Part shown: piece after piece, positions 1 to 9,600 of the stretch
Layout: the number at the start of each line of letters is the position of its first letter
Position numbering within the stretch: position 1 is the stretch's first letter
Origin: Bacteroidales bacterium
GTDB taxonomy: Bacteria; Bacteroidota; Bacteroidia; Bacteroidales; UBA10428
Assembly: GCA_035299085.1 (NCBI GenBank)
Contig: DATGXG010000019.1
Coordinates: 1 to 64,000 of the forward strand
Length of the DNA: 64,000 bases
Direction of reading: 5' to 3'
The notes under the pieces: generated by a model
What the model saw: only the letters and a program-made list of their open reading frames with translations
Databases searched by the model: none
Told to the model about the DNA's origin: nothing
Position numbers and translations under genes: made by a program

Positions 1-627
1 TTATTTAAAGAAAGGACGGATTTCGTTATTTATTAATTTATTGATGAGGCCTCTCTTGGTATTCATATCCATTGACATCATGGTATTCACTTCCTTTGTC
101 TTCAAAAGCACTTCACCATTTTGCGGATTGATAAATAATGCCCTTCCGAATGTGTCGCCTAATCCGCCAAAGACATAATCAAACCGCAATATAAAATCTG
201 CCTCCTCTTTTTTATTTGTCACAACCCAATAGCCCCACTTCTCTAACCCATTTTTAGCATGCAACACAGAATTCTCATCCTTCGACTCAATATAGACTTT
301 ATTTCCTTTTTTAGTCATATCATTTAAAATCTCATCCTTTCGCAACCCCTGATATTTATCTTCCTTGACCGCTCTTTGATTTTTGAATGCTTCAATTTCA
401 TTATTCTGATAACGTATATATGAGATTTCACTAATATGAATGACATATTCCGGACCATCGGGATTACTGCTTTTCTTATACCTGACTGTTGAATTATCAA
501 TCAGTAATACCTTGCCAATAATTTTTTCACCATTTGTCTTATTGATTGTGTCCTGCGCTTTCACAGGAAAAAAGGCAAAAATAAGGGTAGTACCGAGTAC
601 CCATTTAAGTAATACTATTTTGGTCAT
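1..627 (-). CDS. secreted protein of unknown function
   Basis: I cannot name this family. The 208-residue product has a signal peptide (hydrophobic core about residues 4-20, likely cleavage after AQ at 25). Residues about 27-80 form a small beta-rich unit with the phrases GEKIIGKV and ISEISYIRY, a combination I associate with the N-terminus of many exported Bacteroidota proteins. The C-terminal half (about 105-208) is a separate domain beginning with NKVYIES and containing a GLEKWGYWVV stretch. The stop codon occupies window positions 1-3, so the gene is complete. It is monocistronic as far as visible and is followed upstream by a short repeat-bearing gap. Envelope location is inferred from the signal peptide. 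Confidence 0.75.
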   Translation of the reverse strand: MTKIVLLKWVLGTTLIFAFFPVKAQDTINKTNGEKIIGKVLLIDNSTVRYKKSSNPDGPEYVIHISEISYIRYQNNEIEAFKNQRAVKEDKYQGLRKDEILNDMTKKGNKVYIESKDENSVLHAKNGLEKWGYWVVTNKKEEADFILRFDYVFGGLGDTFGRALFINPQNGEVLLKTKEVNTMMSMDMNTKRGLINKLINNEIRPFFK

Positions 628-675
628 GTTTTTAGGTTTTGGGTATACTAAGATAGCAAAAAAGGCTTATGAAGA

Positions 676-707
676 GTCTGTTAGTCTGTAGTCTGTTAGT
701 CTGTTAG
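676..707. repeat. family A dispersed repeat (TTAGTCTG units)
   Basis: This stretch carries three to four direct units of the 8-mer TTAGTCTG with one 7-bp variant (TAGTCTG). It lies between the start of the gene at 627 and the stop of the gene at 748. The same unit recurs at 3061, 5634, 16333, 17361 and, inverted, at 17444. Confidence 0.8.
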
Positions 708-747
708 AAATTAGCCTGGCAAGGGTTCATATTCACCGCCCACCTTA

Positions 748-2955
748 TCAAACCTTGACGCCCAGAACCAATATATCATCAATTTGATTTTCGCTGCCTT
801 TCCAATCTTCATAATGCTTTTCCAATGCGGCTTTTTGCCGGTCTATCGGAAGATTGTTTATTTCGGTGATGATTTCCTGAAAACGCCTTGATTTCATTTT
901 ATCACCATGATCACCCCCGAACTGTGAATAAAAACCATCCGAAAAAATATAAAAGGTGTCGCCTTTCTTTACCTGTATGACATGATCGGTGAAAGGCTTT
1001 TCTTTAAGATAGATTCCTGCCGGCTGCCTGTCAGCTTTATATTCGATGAATTCGGAAGGCTGGCCTGGCTCCGCGTTTCGGAACAACCATAACGGACTGT
1101 AAGCCCCGGCATAATTCAACAGGTTTGTTTCCTGGTCAAGGATACACAGCGCAATATCCATTCCTTCACTTTGTTCACCTTTGCGACCTGTTTGCTGAAG
1201 TGCCGATTTTACCTGGGATCTGAGCGCTTCAAGGATTTGAGCCGCCCCATTCTTTTCGTGCTTTTGTATCAGTTCATTCAGGATGGCTATGCCCAGCATG
1301 CTCATAAACGCACCGGGAACGCCATGGCCTGTACAATCTGCCGCAATAATGAAAACTTTACGACCCGAATTCTTAACCAGGTAAAAATCGCCGCTTACTA
1401 TATCACGCGGCATAAACAGGATAAAGCTTCCGGGTAAAAATTGATTGATATACTCATAAGAAGGCATCACTGCCGTCTGAATATATTGCGCGTATGAAAT
1501 GCTGTCGGTTATTTTCGTATGATCCTTTTCTATCTGTTCTTTCTGTATCGTGATTTCATGATTTGCATCCACAAGAAAGTTTGCCTGTTTCTGAATCTCT
1601 TCACGCTGCCTTTTTATTTCTTCATTCTTTTGTGTCAGAATTTTGTTGTCTTTCTTTTTTATCTGCAATGCCTTATAGGATATCAGCAGGATTAACAACA
1701 ATACCAATATCCCGCCGATGAGGATCTTACTCCTGATGGATGCCAATACCTTGTCACGATTGAGTATCTCAATTTCCTTCTGGTTTTTTTCGGTTTGATA
1801 TTTTATTTCCAACTCATTGATGGAACGCTGATTTTCGCTCGTATATATACTGTCACTATAAATTTTATGTATCCGGAAATTCTCCAGAGCATTTTTATAG
1901 TTTCCTATGGCCATATCCACATCGGCCAGTAAGGAATAAACCTGCATGGTGGTTTCAATGATGCCGGTTTTTTTGGATAATTGCAGCGCTTCATTAAAAT
2001 TTTTTCTTGCATCTGCATACTTCTTCTTATATAAGCTAATATTTCCCAACCCGATTTTTGAATTGCAGATACGTTGTTCATCCTTTAACTCTAAGGCTAC
2101 CGCCAAAGCCCTTTTATAATAAAAGTCAGAACTGTCAAGGGCCATATTCTTTTCCTTAAGGTCACCGGAATCGGCCTGGACAAAGGCAAAATAATACTCC
2201 CCCAGATTCACAAAATTAATACCCAGTCCATACAGGTCGTCAGCACGCATTTGAAGCGGTATGGCCTTCAGACAATAATCTATGGCACTCTGGTAATTAT
2301 TCTGAAGAAACTTAATGGTACTGACATTGCTGTATACCTGGCTGAGAAGCATCTCATCATTGAGTTCTTTGCAAATCTTAATTGCCCTGTTGTTATACTC
2401 CATTGCTTTTTCATAATTCTTATTGTCCTGGTGAATAATCGCAATATTGTTGCAGCATTGCGCAATGGATTTTTTATCATTTAATTTTTCGGCTATTGTC
2501 ATCGCCTGGGAAAATGATCTGGCAGCATTTTGATAATCACTTAAGTTTATATAAAGACTTCCCAGGTTATTATAAACTTTGAAAATTGCCATATGATCAT
2601 TCACTTCCCGGGCTTTTTTCAGAGAAATATTGAAATATTCTATGGCAGTGGCATAATCGGGTTTATAAATGCTGATAATACCCATTATGTTATTGCATTT
2701 TATGATGCCCTGTGCATAATCGGCTTTATCGGAAAGCTCAAGGCATTGCTTGCATAATGCTTCGGCCTCTGCAGGGGAATTCCGGCTTAAATAAAAGGCA
2801 AGATCCTTTAGGGCAAGTATTTTAACCGTATCTGTTTTTGTGGTGGCAATGATGTTTTTTAAGCTGTCGGGAATAGAAGTCTGAGATAATGATGTATTCA
2901 GAAATAACAATGAAACGACGATGGATGGAACAATCCTGGAGAAAAATTTTATCAT
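748..2955 (-). CDS. TPR-repeat protein with C-terminal SpoIIE (PP2C-like) phosphatase
   Basis: The 735-residue product is a membrane-anchored signalling phosphatase. A signal peptide (about 1-24) is followed by roughly eight tetratricopeptide repeats (about 30-370), one transmembrane helix (about 408-428, rich in I/L), a charged coiled coil (about 430-485) and a SpoIIE/PP2C-like domain (about 500-735). Metal-binding motifs are visible: SGDFY, then AADCTGHGVPGAFMSMLG near residue 535, then YIFSDGFYSQ. This architecture is common in Bacteroidota, where the periplasmic TPR part probably senses a protein partner and the cytoplasmic domain dephosphorylates a Ser/Thr-phosphorylated regulator. The partner is not encoded nearby. 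The ATG start gives a clean signal peptide. Confidence 0.9.
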   Translation of the reverse strand: MIKFFSRIVPSIVVSLLFLNTSLSQTSIPDSLKNIIATTKTDTVKILALKDLAFYLSRNSPAEAEALCKQCLELSDKADYAQGIIKCNNIMGIISIYKPDYATAIEYFNISLKKAREVNDHMAIFKVYNNLGSLYINLSDYQNAARSFSQAMTIAEKLNDKKSIAQCCNNIAIIHQDNKNYEKAMEYNNRAIKICKELNDEMLLSQVYSNVSTIKFLQNNYQSAIDYCLKAIPLQMRADDLYGLGINFVNLGEYYFAFVQADSGDLKEKNMALDSSDFYYKRALAVALELKDEQRICNSKIGLGNISLYKKKYADARKNFNEALQLSKKTGIIETTMQVYSLLADVDMAIGNYKNALENFRIHKIYSDSIYTSENQRSINELEIKYQTEKNQKEIEILNRDKVLASIRSKILIGGILVLLLILLISYKALQIKKKDNKILTQKNEEIKRQREEIQKQANFLVDANHEITIQKEQIEKDHTKITDSISYAQYIQTAVMPSYEYINQFLPGSFILFMPRDIVSGDFYLVKNSGRKVFIIAADCTGHGVPGAFMSMLGIAILNELIQKHEKNGAAQILEALRSQVKSALQQTGRKGEQSEGMDIALCILDQETNLLNYAGAYSPLWLFRNAEPGQPSEFIEYKADRQPAGIYLKEKPFTDHVIQVKKGDTFYIFSDGFYSQFGGDHGDKMKSRRFQEIITEINNLPIDRQKAALEKHYEDWKGSENQIDDILVLGVKV

Positions 2956-3320
2956 GGGTGTCGGATAATGTGATCGTTAACGGATACGCCGAAAAAGTGC
3001 AGGGGGTTACATGTAAAGGTTATTAGCAGTTTTATGCTATTAGGCTATTAGGAAGAGAGTCTGTTAGTCTGTAGTCTTCATGGCGGCTTTGATTAAGGTA
3101 ATGCCTTATTCGAAGTACCGTGGGTTGGCCGTGACAAAACGGGAAGGGCGATATGGAGGTGAATGACGCAAGGCATGGAATTTCTTATAAGCGAGCTTGC
3201 GTCCGGTTGTTAGAAATTCCTGCCTTGCGGCAGAGCGGGTAGGGATCGTTTTGTCTTGACTTTTCTTGCTTCGTTCTTTTTGTCAAGAAAAAGAATGAAG
3301 TGGGGTTAGGGGCAAAGCCC
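2956..3320. other. gene-free stretch with family A repeat and palindromes
   Basis: No gene is supported here. Positions 3020-3077 hold a family A composite (GGCTATTAG units followed by TTAGTCTG units). Positions 3169-3230 form an imperfect hairpin with arms GCAAGGCATGGAATTTCT and AGAAATTCCTGCCTTGC. Around 3250-3290 there is a TCTTGAC/GTCAAGA inverted repeat of a kind I have seen widely in Bacteroidota genomes. Positions 3309-3322 form the hairpin GGGGC-AAA-GCCCC, which runs directly into the stop codon of the GH5 gene at 3321-3323. Confidence 0.7.
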
Positions 3321-5513
3321 CTATTGATATTTATTAATTATAGCAAATTTAAAGGTGGTCACGGTGTTGTTACAAGCTACTTTGAGTATGTAGGAACCGG
3401 GGGATAAACGGGAAACATCAAATGAGATAACCGTTTGATCCGATTGCTGCCGGAGCAATTGTTGGCCGAATACATTGTAAACACTTATATCAACCACACT
3501 TCCCATGTTGTGCGTTATATGCAGTACGCCGTTATTTACAGGTACAGGATAAATCATCACATCATGCCCGTTTTCAGTATTCACCCCTGTAATGACCGGG
3601 AAGGAAATGATAACCGTGGTGCTTCCTTGAATACCCGAACCATCCTCAGCTAACGCACTTACTGTCACAATACCCTCTTTCCTGGCGGTTAAAAGGCCGT
3701 TTTGATCAATTATGGCCAACGAGGTATCATTAACACTCCAACTGACTGTTTTTATGGCTGCATCAGAAGGTTCAACAGTTGCAAGCATTTGCAGTGTACC
3801 GCCGACAGTGGTTATACTGTCCGATCCGTTTTCACCGGTTACGGTGATCGCGCTCACGAAAACGAAAACCTGCGCAGTATCCTGGTTTGTTATGGTGATA
3901 TTATCGAAAAACACATTTTTGCCGGCCATCGAACCCTGTTCAGCCACAAATTCGAATTTATCCACCGCTTTCCAGTCAAAAGCTCCCGCAGAAGGATACC
4001 AGGTGCCATTGTCATAGGAGCCCTGGTCAACGAAATTTTTTAACGGTATGTATATTTTATGCCACTTCCCGTCCCACGGTGCTTTTGACTCGGTAATGGT
4101 GTAATTCATCCGCCAGGGATGATCAGACGCTGATGTTTTGGTATCGGTAAAGCGAACATCAAATTTTGTTCCCGCAGTATTACCTCTCACCAGGAAACTG
4201 AGCGCATAATTTTCAGAAACCAGGGTTGAGAAATCGCGGTCCGGTGCAAGATTGAAGCCTATAGTTCCGTACTGTCCTGATCCTGTCCAGTATATACAAT
4301 ACTTTCCGTTATTGGGCATGTTTGAGAAATAAAAACTTATAGTACCGCCATTGGCATAACCCGATTCAATTATTTTCTCTCCTATATAGTCGTCATAAAG
4401 GATCATACCTGTTGTGTCAGGTATCATCTGGTATTCCTTCTGTTCAGGAACGTTAAGGCCGAGAACCCTTACCAGCGCCGTATCCAGGTCATAATCGAAC
4501 ATCTCGCCGGTGCCTTTTTTGAATAACCCGAAGCCACCCTGGTAATCCCATGTAGTCCATGAAATTCCTTTTTCTTCAAGGTATTTCATGACTTCACCAT
4601 ACCAGTAAGTCCTTTCCGCACTCTTGCTGTTTAGGTTATACACCCCAAACTCGCCGCAATATACCGGAACGTGCCGGTTTGTTTTAAAGGCAGCGGCAAT
4701 GTCAATCAGTTGTTTCACCTTTGCCACGGTTCCATCAACCGGGTAATTGTTGTATGCACTTTGCAGCCATGTACCTGCCAGGACCTGTGGTAAGGCCTGT
4801 ATGCTGTCGGCATTATAAGGAAAAGGTATGCGGGTAAGGGGTTCCATTGAAGGAACCGGCCAGCTTGCCCCCTGGTGTGTGAACAGAAACGGATCGTAAA
4901 AATGAAATGTATAAATGAGTTTTTTATCGGTATAGGCTGGAAGCAGTTGCAAATCGTTATAGCCGTTGTAGGCCGATGCTCCGACCACAATGGTATGCGT
5001 AGTATCTGCATTTCGGATGGCATTGATTGCCGTTTGCTGGATCCGTCCCCAATTCTGGGTGGTTATGCCGTTAGGCTCATTCATCACTTCATAAAGGATG
5101 AAGGATGACCTGTTTTTGTAGTGTTCAGCCATTTGTTGCCAAACCTTTGAAAGGGCATTTTCAAGATCCGGGTTTTTGCTGGCGATATCATCGGTGGAAT
5201 GGTTGTCGATGATCAGGTACATATTCAGATCCTCGGCCCAGGATACGGCCTGGTCTAGAAAGTCGTAGAACAACGGATCGATGCTGTAGCCCGGTTTGCC
5301 TCCTGTCATGTAAAATAGGTTTATAGGAAGCCGGATCACATCACAGCCAAGACTTTTGATGTTCTCAAAGTCAGTTTTAGTATATTTTTTAAATTGAATT
5401 TTCTGCGGCGCTGATGCCTGGAACCACCCTGTGAGATTCACTCCGCGACTGAACTGGGCGTGGGTTAAGGAGAAACTATAAAGCAAAGCAACAGTGATGA
5501 GAAAAGCTTTCAT
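3321..5513 (-). CDS. secreted GH5 glycanase with CBM-like, Big_2 and T9SS sorting domains
   Basis: A 730-residue modular glycoside hydrolase. Order: signal peptide (1-20), GH5 catalytic domain (about 20-350), a beta-sandwich carbohydrate-binding-like domain (about 365-545, CBM11-like by eye), a bacterial Ig-like Big_2 domain (about 550-637) and a type A T9SS sorting domain (about 650-730, starting IYPVPVNNG). The GH5 acid/base is E146 in YEVMNEPNG and the nucleophile is E288 in VYCGEFGVY; RLPIN near 61 and FHFYDP near 203 also fit. It should cleave beta-1,4-glucan or mannan at the cell surface; the exact substrate cannot be read from sequence. The TAG stop is fused to a GGGGCTTTGCCCC hairpin. 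Confidence 0.9.
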   Translation of the reverse strand: MKAFLITVALLYSFSLTHAQFSRGVNLTGWFQASAPQKIQFKKYTKTDFENIKSLGCDVIRLPINLFYMTGGKPGYSIDPLFYDFLDQAVSWAEDLNMYLIIDNHSTDDIASKNPDLENALSKVWQQMAEHYKNRSSFILYEVMNEPNGITTQNWGRIQQTAINAIRNADTTHTIVVGASAYNGYNDLQLLPAYTDKKLIYTFHFYDPFLFTHQGASWPVPSMEPLTRIPFPYNADSIQALPQVLAGTWLQSAYNNYPVDGTVAKVKQLIDIAAAFKTNRHVPVYCGEFGVYNLNSKSAERTYWYGEVMKYLEEKGISWTTWDYQGGFGLFKKGTGEMFDYDLDTALVRVLGLNVPEQKEYQMIPDTTGMILYDDYIGEKIIESGYANGGTISFYFSNMPNNGKYCIYWTGSGQYGTIGFNLAPDRDFSTLVSENYALSFLVRGNTAGTKFDVRFTDTKTSASDHPWRMNYTITESKAPWDGKWHKIYIPLKNFVDQGSYDNGTWYPSAGAFDWKAVDKFEFVAEQGSMAGKNVFFDNITITNQDTAQVFVFVSAITVTGENGSDSITTVGGTLQMLATVEPSDAAIKTVSWSVNDTSLAIIDQNGLLTARKEGIVTVSALAEDGSGIQGSTTVIISFPVITGVNTENGHDVMIYPVPVNNGVLHITHNMGSVVDISVYNVFGQQLLRQQSDQTVISFDVSRLSPGSYILKVACNNTVTTFKFAIINKYQ

Positions 5514-5890
5514 GACAAGACGGTTTTGTGCAAAGATGCAAAAAAGGCTATTAGCAGATTAGGCTATTAGGCAATTAGGAAGAAATTCTGTTAGTATTTA
5601 CGATTTGTGATTTAAGATTTACGATTTGAAAACAGTCTGTTTGTCTGTAGTCTGTTTGTCTGTTAGACTAAAAAGTTTACTGGTCGGATCTATCACAGAG
5701 AACCACGGAGAAGGCACAGAGGATCACAGAGAAAAACTCTGTGATCCTCTGTGTTACCTCTGTGAACTCTGTGTAATTTTTGGGAAAGAAAGACTATTAG
5801 CAGTTTAGGCGATCAGGCTATTAGGAAGAAAGATAAACTTATTTTAACTTTAGTAAATTGCGCTAAGTTTTCGTAATCAAATCTTTTGCC
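5514..5890. other. gene-free stretch built almost entirely of repeats
   Basis: Between the divergent GH5 and MarC genes lie, in order: a GGCTATTAG composite (5546-5580), four heptads ending in GATTT (5600-5627: ACGATTT, GTGATTT, AAGATTT, ACGATTT), a family A TTAGTCTG-type run (5634-5668), a CACAGAG inverted repeat (5692-5778) and another GGCTATTAG composite (5791-5832). Little unique sequence is left for promoters except the last 60 bases before marC. Confidence 0.75.
5692..5778. repeat. CACAGAG inverted repeat, copy 1
   Basis: The left half carries several CACAGAG units spaced about 10 bp apart, the right half carries their complement CTCTGTG, and the centre is A-rich, so the whole element can fold on itself. 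Related copies are at 16523-16592, 28851-28929 and 37385-37480. All four end on the plus strand with the same CTGTGTAAT-like edge or a decayed form of it. Confidence 0.8.
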
Positions 5891-6535
5891 ATGAATTCCA
5901 TGAACCAGTTGTTTTTGCTGCTGACAACCGTTTTTATCGGTTTCTTCGCTATTCTGAATCCTATTGGTAACACGCCTGTATTTCTGTCGATGGTAGGAGA
6001 CGCCGATCCGATAATTATAAAAAAGGTTGCCCGGAGAGCTGTAACTGCCGCTTTTGTGATTATTGCGATATTCTGCCTGTTCGGCCATATCATTTTCAAG
6101 CTGTTCAACATTACGCTTCCGGCCTTCCAGATCGCCGGCGGCATCATTGTATTTTTTATCGGTTACAATCAATTACAGGACAAAGTCTCCCGGGCACAGA
6201 AATCAAAAGTCATCGACACGGACGCACCTTATGAGGATATGGCTATATCGCCCCTGGGCATTCCCTTGCTGGCCGGACCGGGAACCATTTCTACCGCAAT
6301 GAACTTTGTCGGACAGGGAAAAAGCTTCCTGAATACCATCCTGATCATTCTTGTATTTGCAACCGTATGCGTTATCACCTATCTCATGTTCATGCTGAGC
6401 AAGCGGATCGCAGACAGGCTAAAGCCTTCCCTTATCAAAGCCATATCCAGGATCATGGGATTGATCCTTGCCGTAATTGCCGTTCAGATGGTGATCAGCG
6501 GGGTATTCAATGTGATAAAGGAGTACCCTTTTTAG
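5891..6535 (+). CDS. MarC family integral membrane protein
   Basis: The 214-residue product has six predicted membrane segments and the family hallmark near the start, FAILNPIGNTPVFLSM (about 20-35), plus PLGIPLLAGPGTISTAM (about 120-136) in the second half, which is the internal duplicate of the first. MarC/YhgN/YchE proteins are inner-membrane proteins; the old link to multiple antibiotic resistance has not held up and the substrate is unknown. The full family length is present. The ATG at 5891 gives a hydrophobic N-terminus without a cleavable signal. The stop TAG at 6533-6535 is part of a GGCTATTAGCAG composite repeat (TTTTAGGCTATTAGCAG), so the last codon adjoins repeat DNA. Confidence 0.93.
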   Translation: MNSMNQLFLLLTTVFIGFFAILNPIGNTPVFLSMVGDADPIIIKKVARRAVTAAFVIIAIFCLFGHIIFKLFNITLPAFQIAGGIIVFFIGYNQLQDKVSRAQKSKVIDTDAPYEDMAISPLGIPLLAGPGTISTAMNFVGQGKSFLNTILIILVFATVCVITYLMFMLSKRIADRLKPSLIKAISRIMGLILAVIAVQMVISGVFNVIKEYPF

Positions 6536-6580
6536 GCTATTAGCAGTTTTAGCATATCAGGCTATTAGTAAGAAGGACCA
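6532..6580. repeat. family A composite overlapping the marC stop codon
   Basis: The run TTTAGGCTATTAGCAG, TTTTAGC, ATCAGGCTATTAG matches the composites at 5546, 5791 and 17318. Its first TAG is the stop codon of the MarC gene. Confidence 0.8.
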
Positions 6581-6611
6581 CTGGTCTTCTGGTCGAAAAA
6601 ATTCAGTTTTC

Positions 6612-9600
6612 TCAATAAACTATAATCTTAGTGGTAGCTGATTTGCTCTGAATGGTTGTTACCAGTGTATATACTCCACGCGGAAAGGTTGAAATATCTA
6701 TCAAGGCATCAGAACCGTTTATAGTTTTCTTCAGACATACCATACCAGCGCTATTGAAAATTTCAAGCCTGCAATCTTCGACCTGTCCGGAAAACAGGAC
6801 AAAAAGTTTGTCTGTTGCCGGGTTAGGATAAACTTTTAAAGTACAGCCTGGTGTATGGTCCGTACTAGTTGCTGTTCCTGCCGCGATCACCACAGCTTTT
6901 TCTGTTTTTGTCCTGCAACCCTTTTCATCCGTTTGCACCAGTTGTACTAATCCCTTGCCGGGATTGCCCCAATCAACATTTACCTGGCCGGGAACAAGGA
7001 CTTCCACATACCTGCTGCCTTCTATATGCCACAAGTTTCTTACCTTTTCGATATCCGGCATATATACTACACCTGTTTCACCCTGTGTTACACTGTCTTT
7101 CCCAATTAAAACAGACTCTTCAGGCTCAACCGGCACGATGGACTCCTGTCTTGAAATGCCCGATCCGCATCCATTATAAGGCGTTAAGGTAACGGTGATC
7201 AATCCTGCAGAATCGGTTTTGACAAGGGCTTCTCCATTTGAATATGTATAAGTACAGTTTCCCTGAATATTCCAGTTAAATTGTGTGTTATAGATAGCTG
7301 GTGAGGTAAGCCTGATTGTCTGTCCCGGACAATATCCGTCGGGTAAATTGATATATCCGGCCTCCACAGGTGGTAGCTGATTTCTGTACCTGTAAAAGGA
7401 ACCACGTTCACCAAATACATAAATTTCACTATTTTCTGATATAACCATTCCCTGCAAGTCGCTGCTTATGGTTGGCATCTGGTGCCATGTCTCGCCGGCA
7501 TCCGAAGTCTGGTAAAGATTTGTCCAACCGCCACCATTGCTGCCAAGTGCATAGCCGGTATCACTGCCTGTAAAATGAATAGACACAATGTCAACCGGAA
7601 TAATTGTATATATTTTTCTCCAGTTTATACCTCCGTCCGTTGATTTCAGGATAATCCCGTCATCCCCCCCAAGCAAAATAGTATCTTTCCCAATATAACA
7701 TACGCCTTTGAACACACGTGAAAGATTATGATCATATTTATTCCAGGTTTTACCCCCGTCATTTGTAGTCACTATGAAATCGAAACCAACAAGCACACCC
7801 TGGGAACTGTTCCTGAAATAACAGTAATAATACCATTCATCGTTTGATCGTATGGTTTGCCAATGGCTTCCACCATCAATGGATTTAAGTGCTTCCTGGT
7901 ATGAGGTGGCATAAACGGTATCAAAATTTACAAAACTGTAACTCCAGCTGTAGTCCATGTAACTCTTGCTATTCCAGCTTAAACCACCATCATAGGTGAA
8001 ATAAACACTGTCAGCTATGGCAATAATTGAATCATGGCTTACATAGTAACAATTCCTGATATTATAAGCAGCATTAAGGGAAAGTTCTTTCCAGGTTATT
8101 CCGTTATCAATGGTTTTATAAGCAATTCCCCTTCCATTGTAGTATCCTCCAAAAAGATAGCCTGTACCATTTTTGAAAAATCGTGTACTGTAAAAATCGC
8201 ATACACCGTTTAGCTCTGATATTTTATTCCAGTTTTCTCCCGCGTCCGATGATTGCCAGATAAAATGACCTGATTCAGCAGTGCTTCCGTAACCGGAGGT
8301 ATGGCCTGCAATATAGATGTTATTGCCATCGGAGCTTATTCCTATACCCGAAGGACTGCCAGGCGTTGTTAATACCCCTTTCCATGTTTTTCCTCCGTCA
8401 ATTGTTTTATATACATTCCCCCATGTCCAGCCACCGCTTATATAACCCGTATTCTGATCGGTAAAAACAATGTTTTCGGCATAATCAGTACTTACCCGGG
8501 GGCCTGATGTCCATGTTACTCCCCCATCGATTGATACAAGTATTCTGCCATCTTCGCAAACCAGAAATCCATGATTCTCATCCGTAAATGTAATATCCGT
8601 AAACCAGGAAAACTGAAAATCGTCCATATTGATATTGGTCCAGGTTTTACCTCCATCGCTGGTGGTTGCCAGGTAATTATAGCGTCCGATAATATATCCT
8701 TTCTGCTCATTCAGAAAAAACAACGAGTATAAATCATCGCTATATCCCTGTCGGATTTTTATCCAATGGTGGCCCCCATCATCCGTCCTGTAAACATTAC
8801 CATTTTTATCAGCAATGAATCCTGTGGAAGCGGAAATAAACTGCATCTTTGCCGCAGGATAAGAGGGTATCGGAAACCACGTTGTGCCTCCGTTTTCAGT
8901 CTTCAGCATGATATTTTGGGAAAGGATATATCCCACATCATTTGAAACAAATTGTATTTCATTTATCGATTGCTTTATCCCGCTTTTCACCAGCTGCCAT
9001 GTTGTGCCGTTATCACCCGATCGTATAATAATTCCCTCTTCGCCGACAGCAAAAATTTCCTGATTATCTTTCAGTACGATTTTATTTAAGCCATAACTTA
9101 GACTATAAAAATCCTTACCGCACCCAAGGATATTTTTCGGTTCATTTTTTATCCTGATTGTGAAATATTTCTCAATGGCGTGTCCTGAATTACTTTCAGC
9201 ATGCACCCTGATAACATGGGTTGACTGCGTTTCAAAATCAAGCCGTGAACGGGTGATCAGTTTATTATCGCTTATAACAAATTTGTTATTATCTTCATCA
9301 CCCAAACCACTAACAAGACTAAACGTGTAATCTTCCTGATCATCCTTTACAGTAAATAATCCGACTGTTGTTCCGGGATCAGAAAGTTCACTTATTTCAT
9401 CTGACGAAAGCTCCAGGGTATCCTGTACAGGTAAATCATGAGTATAAGAAAAATTAAGCGAAGAAACGGATGTTAAATCAGTTGATTCTGCAGCCAACGC
9501 ATTGCCTTTCAGATTTACACTGATAGTGCTTTCGTTATTGTCATTGCTGGAAATTCTTAAAACCTCTGATTTTGGTCCTTCTGATTCCGGTATATAAACT

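Noticed and set aside
4715..5023. Antisense frame inside the GH5 gene (and similar overlapping frames elsewhere)
   Set aside because: It lies within a well-supported gene, has no family resemblance and its composition reflects the codon usage of the real gene.
5626..5808. 60-codon plus-strand reading frame across the CACAGAG element
   Set aside because: It consists of repeat DNA (family A and CACAGAG units) with low-complexity Cys/Leu-rich translation; no conserved protein features or start context.
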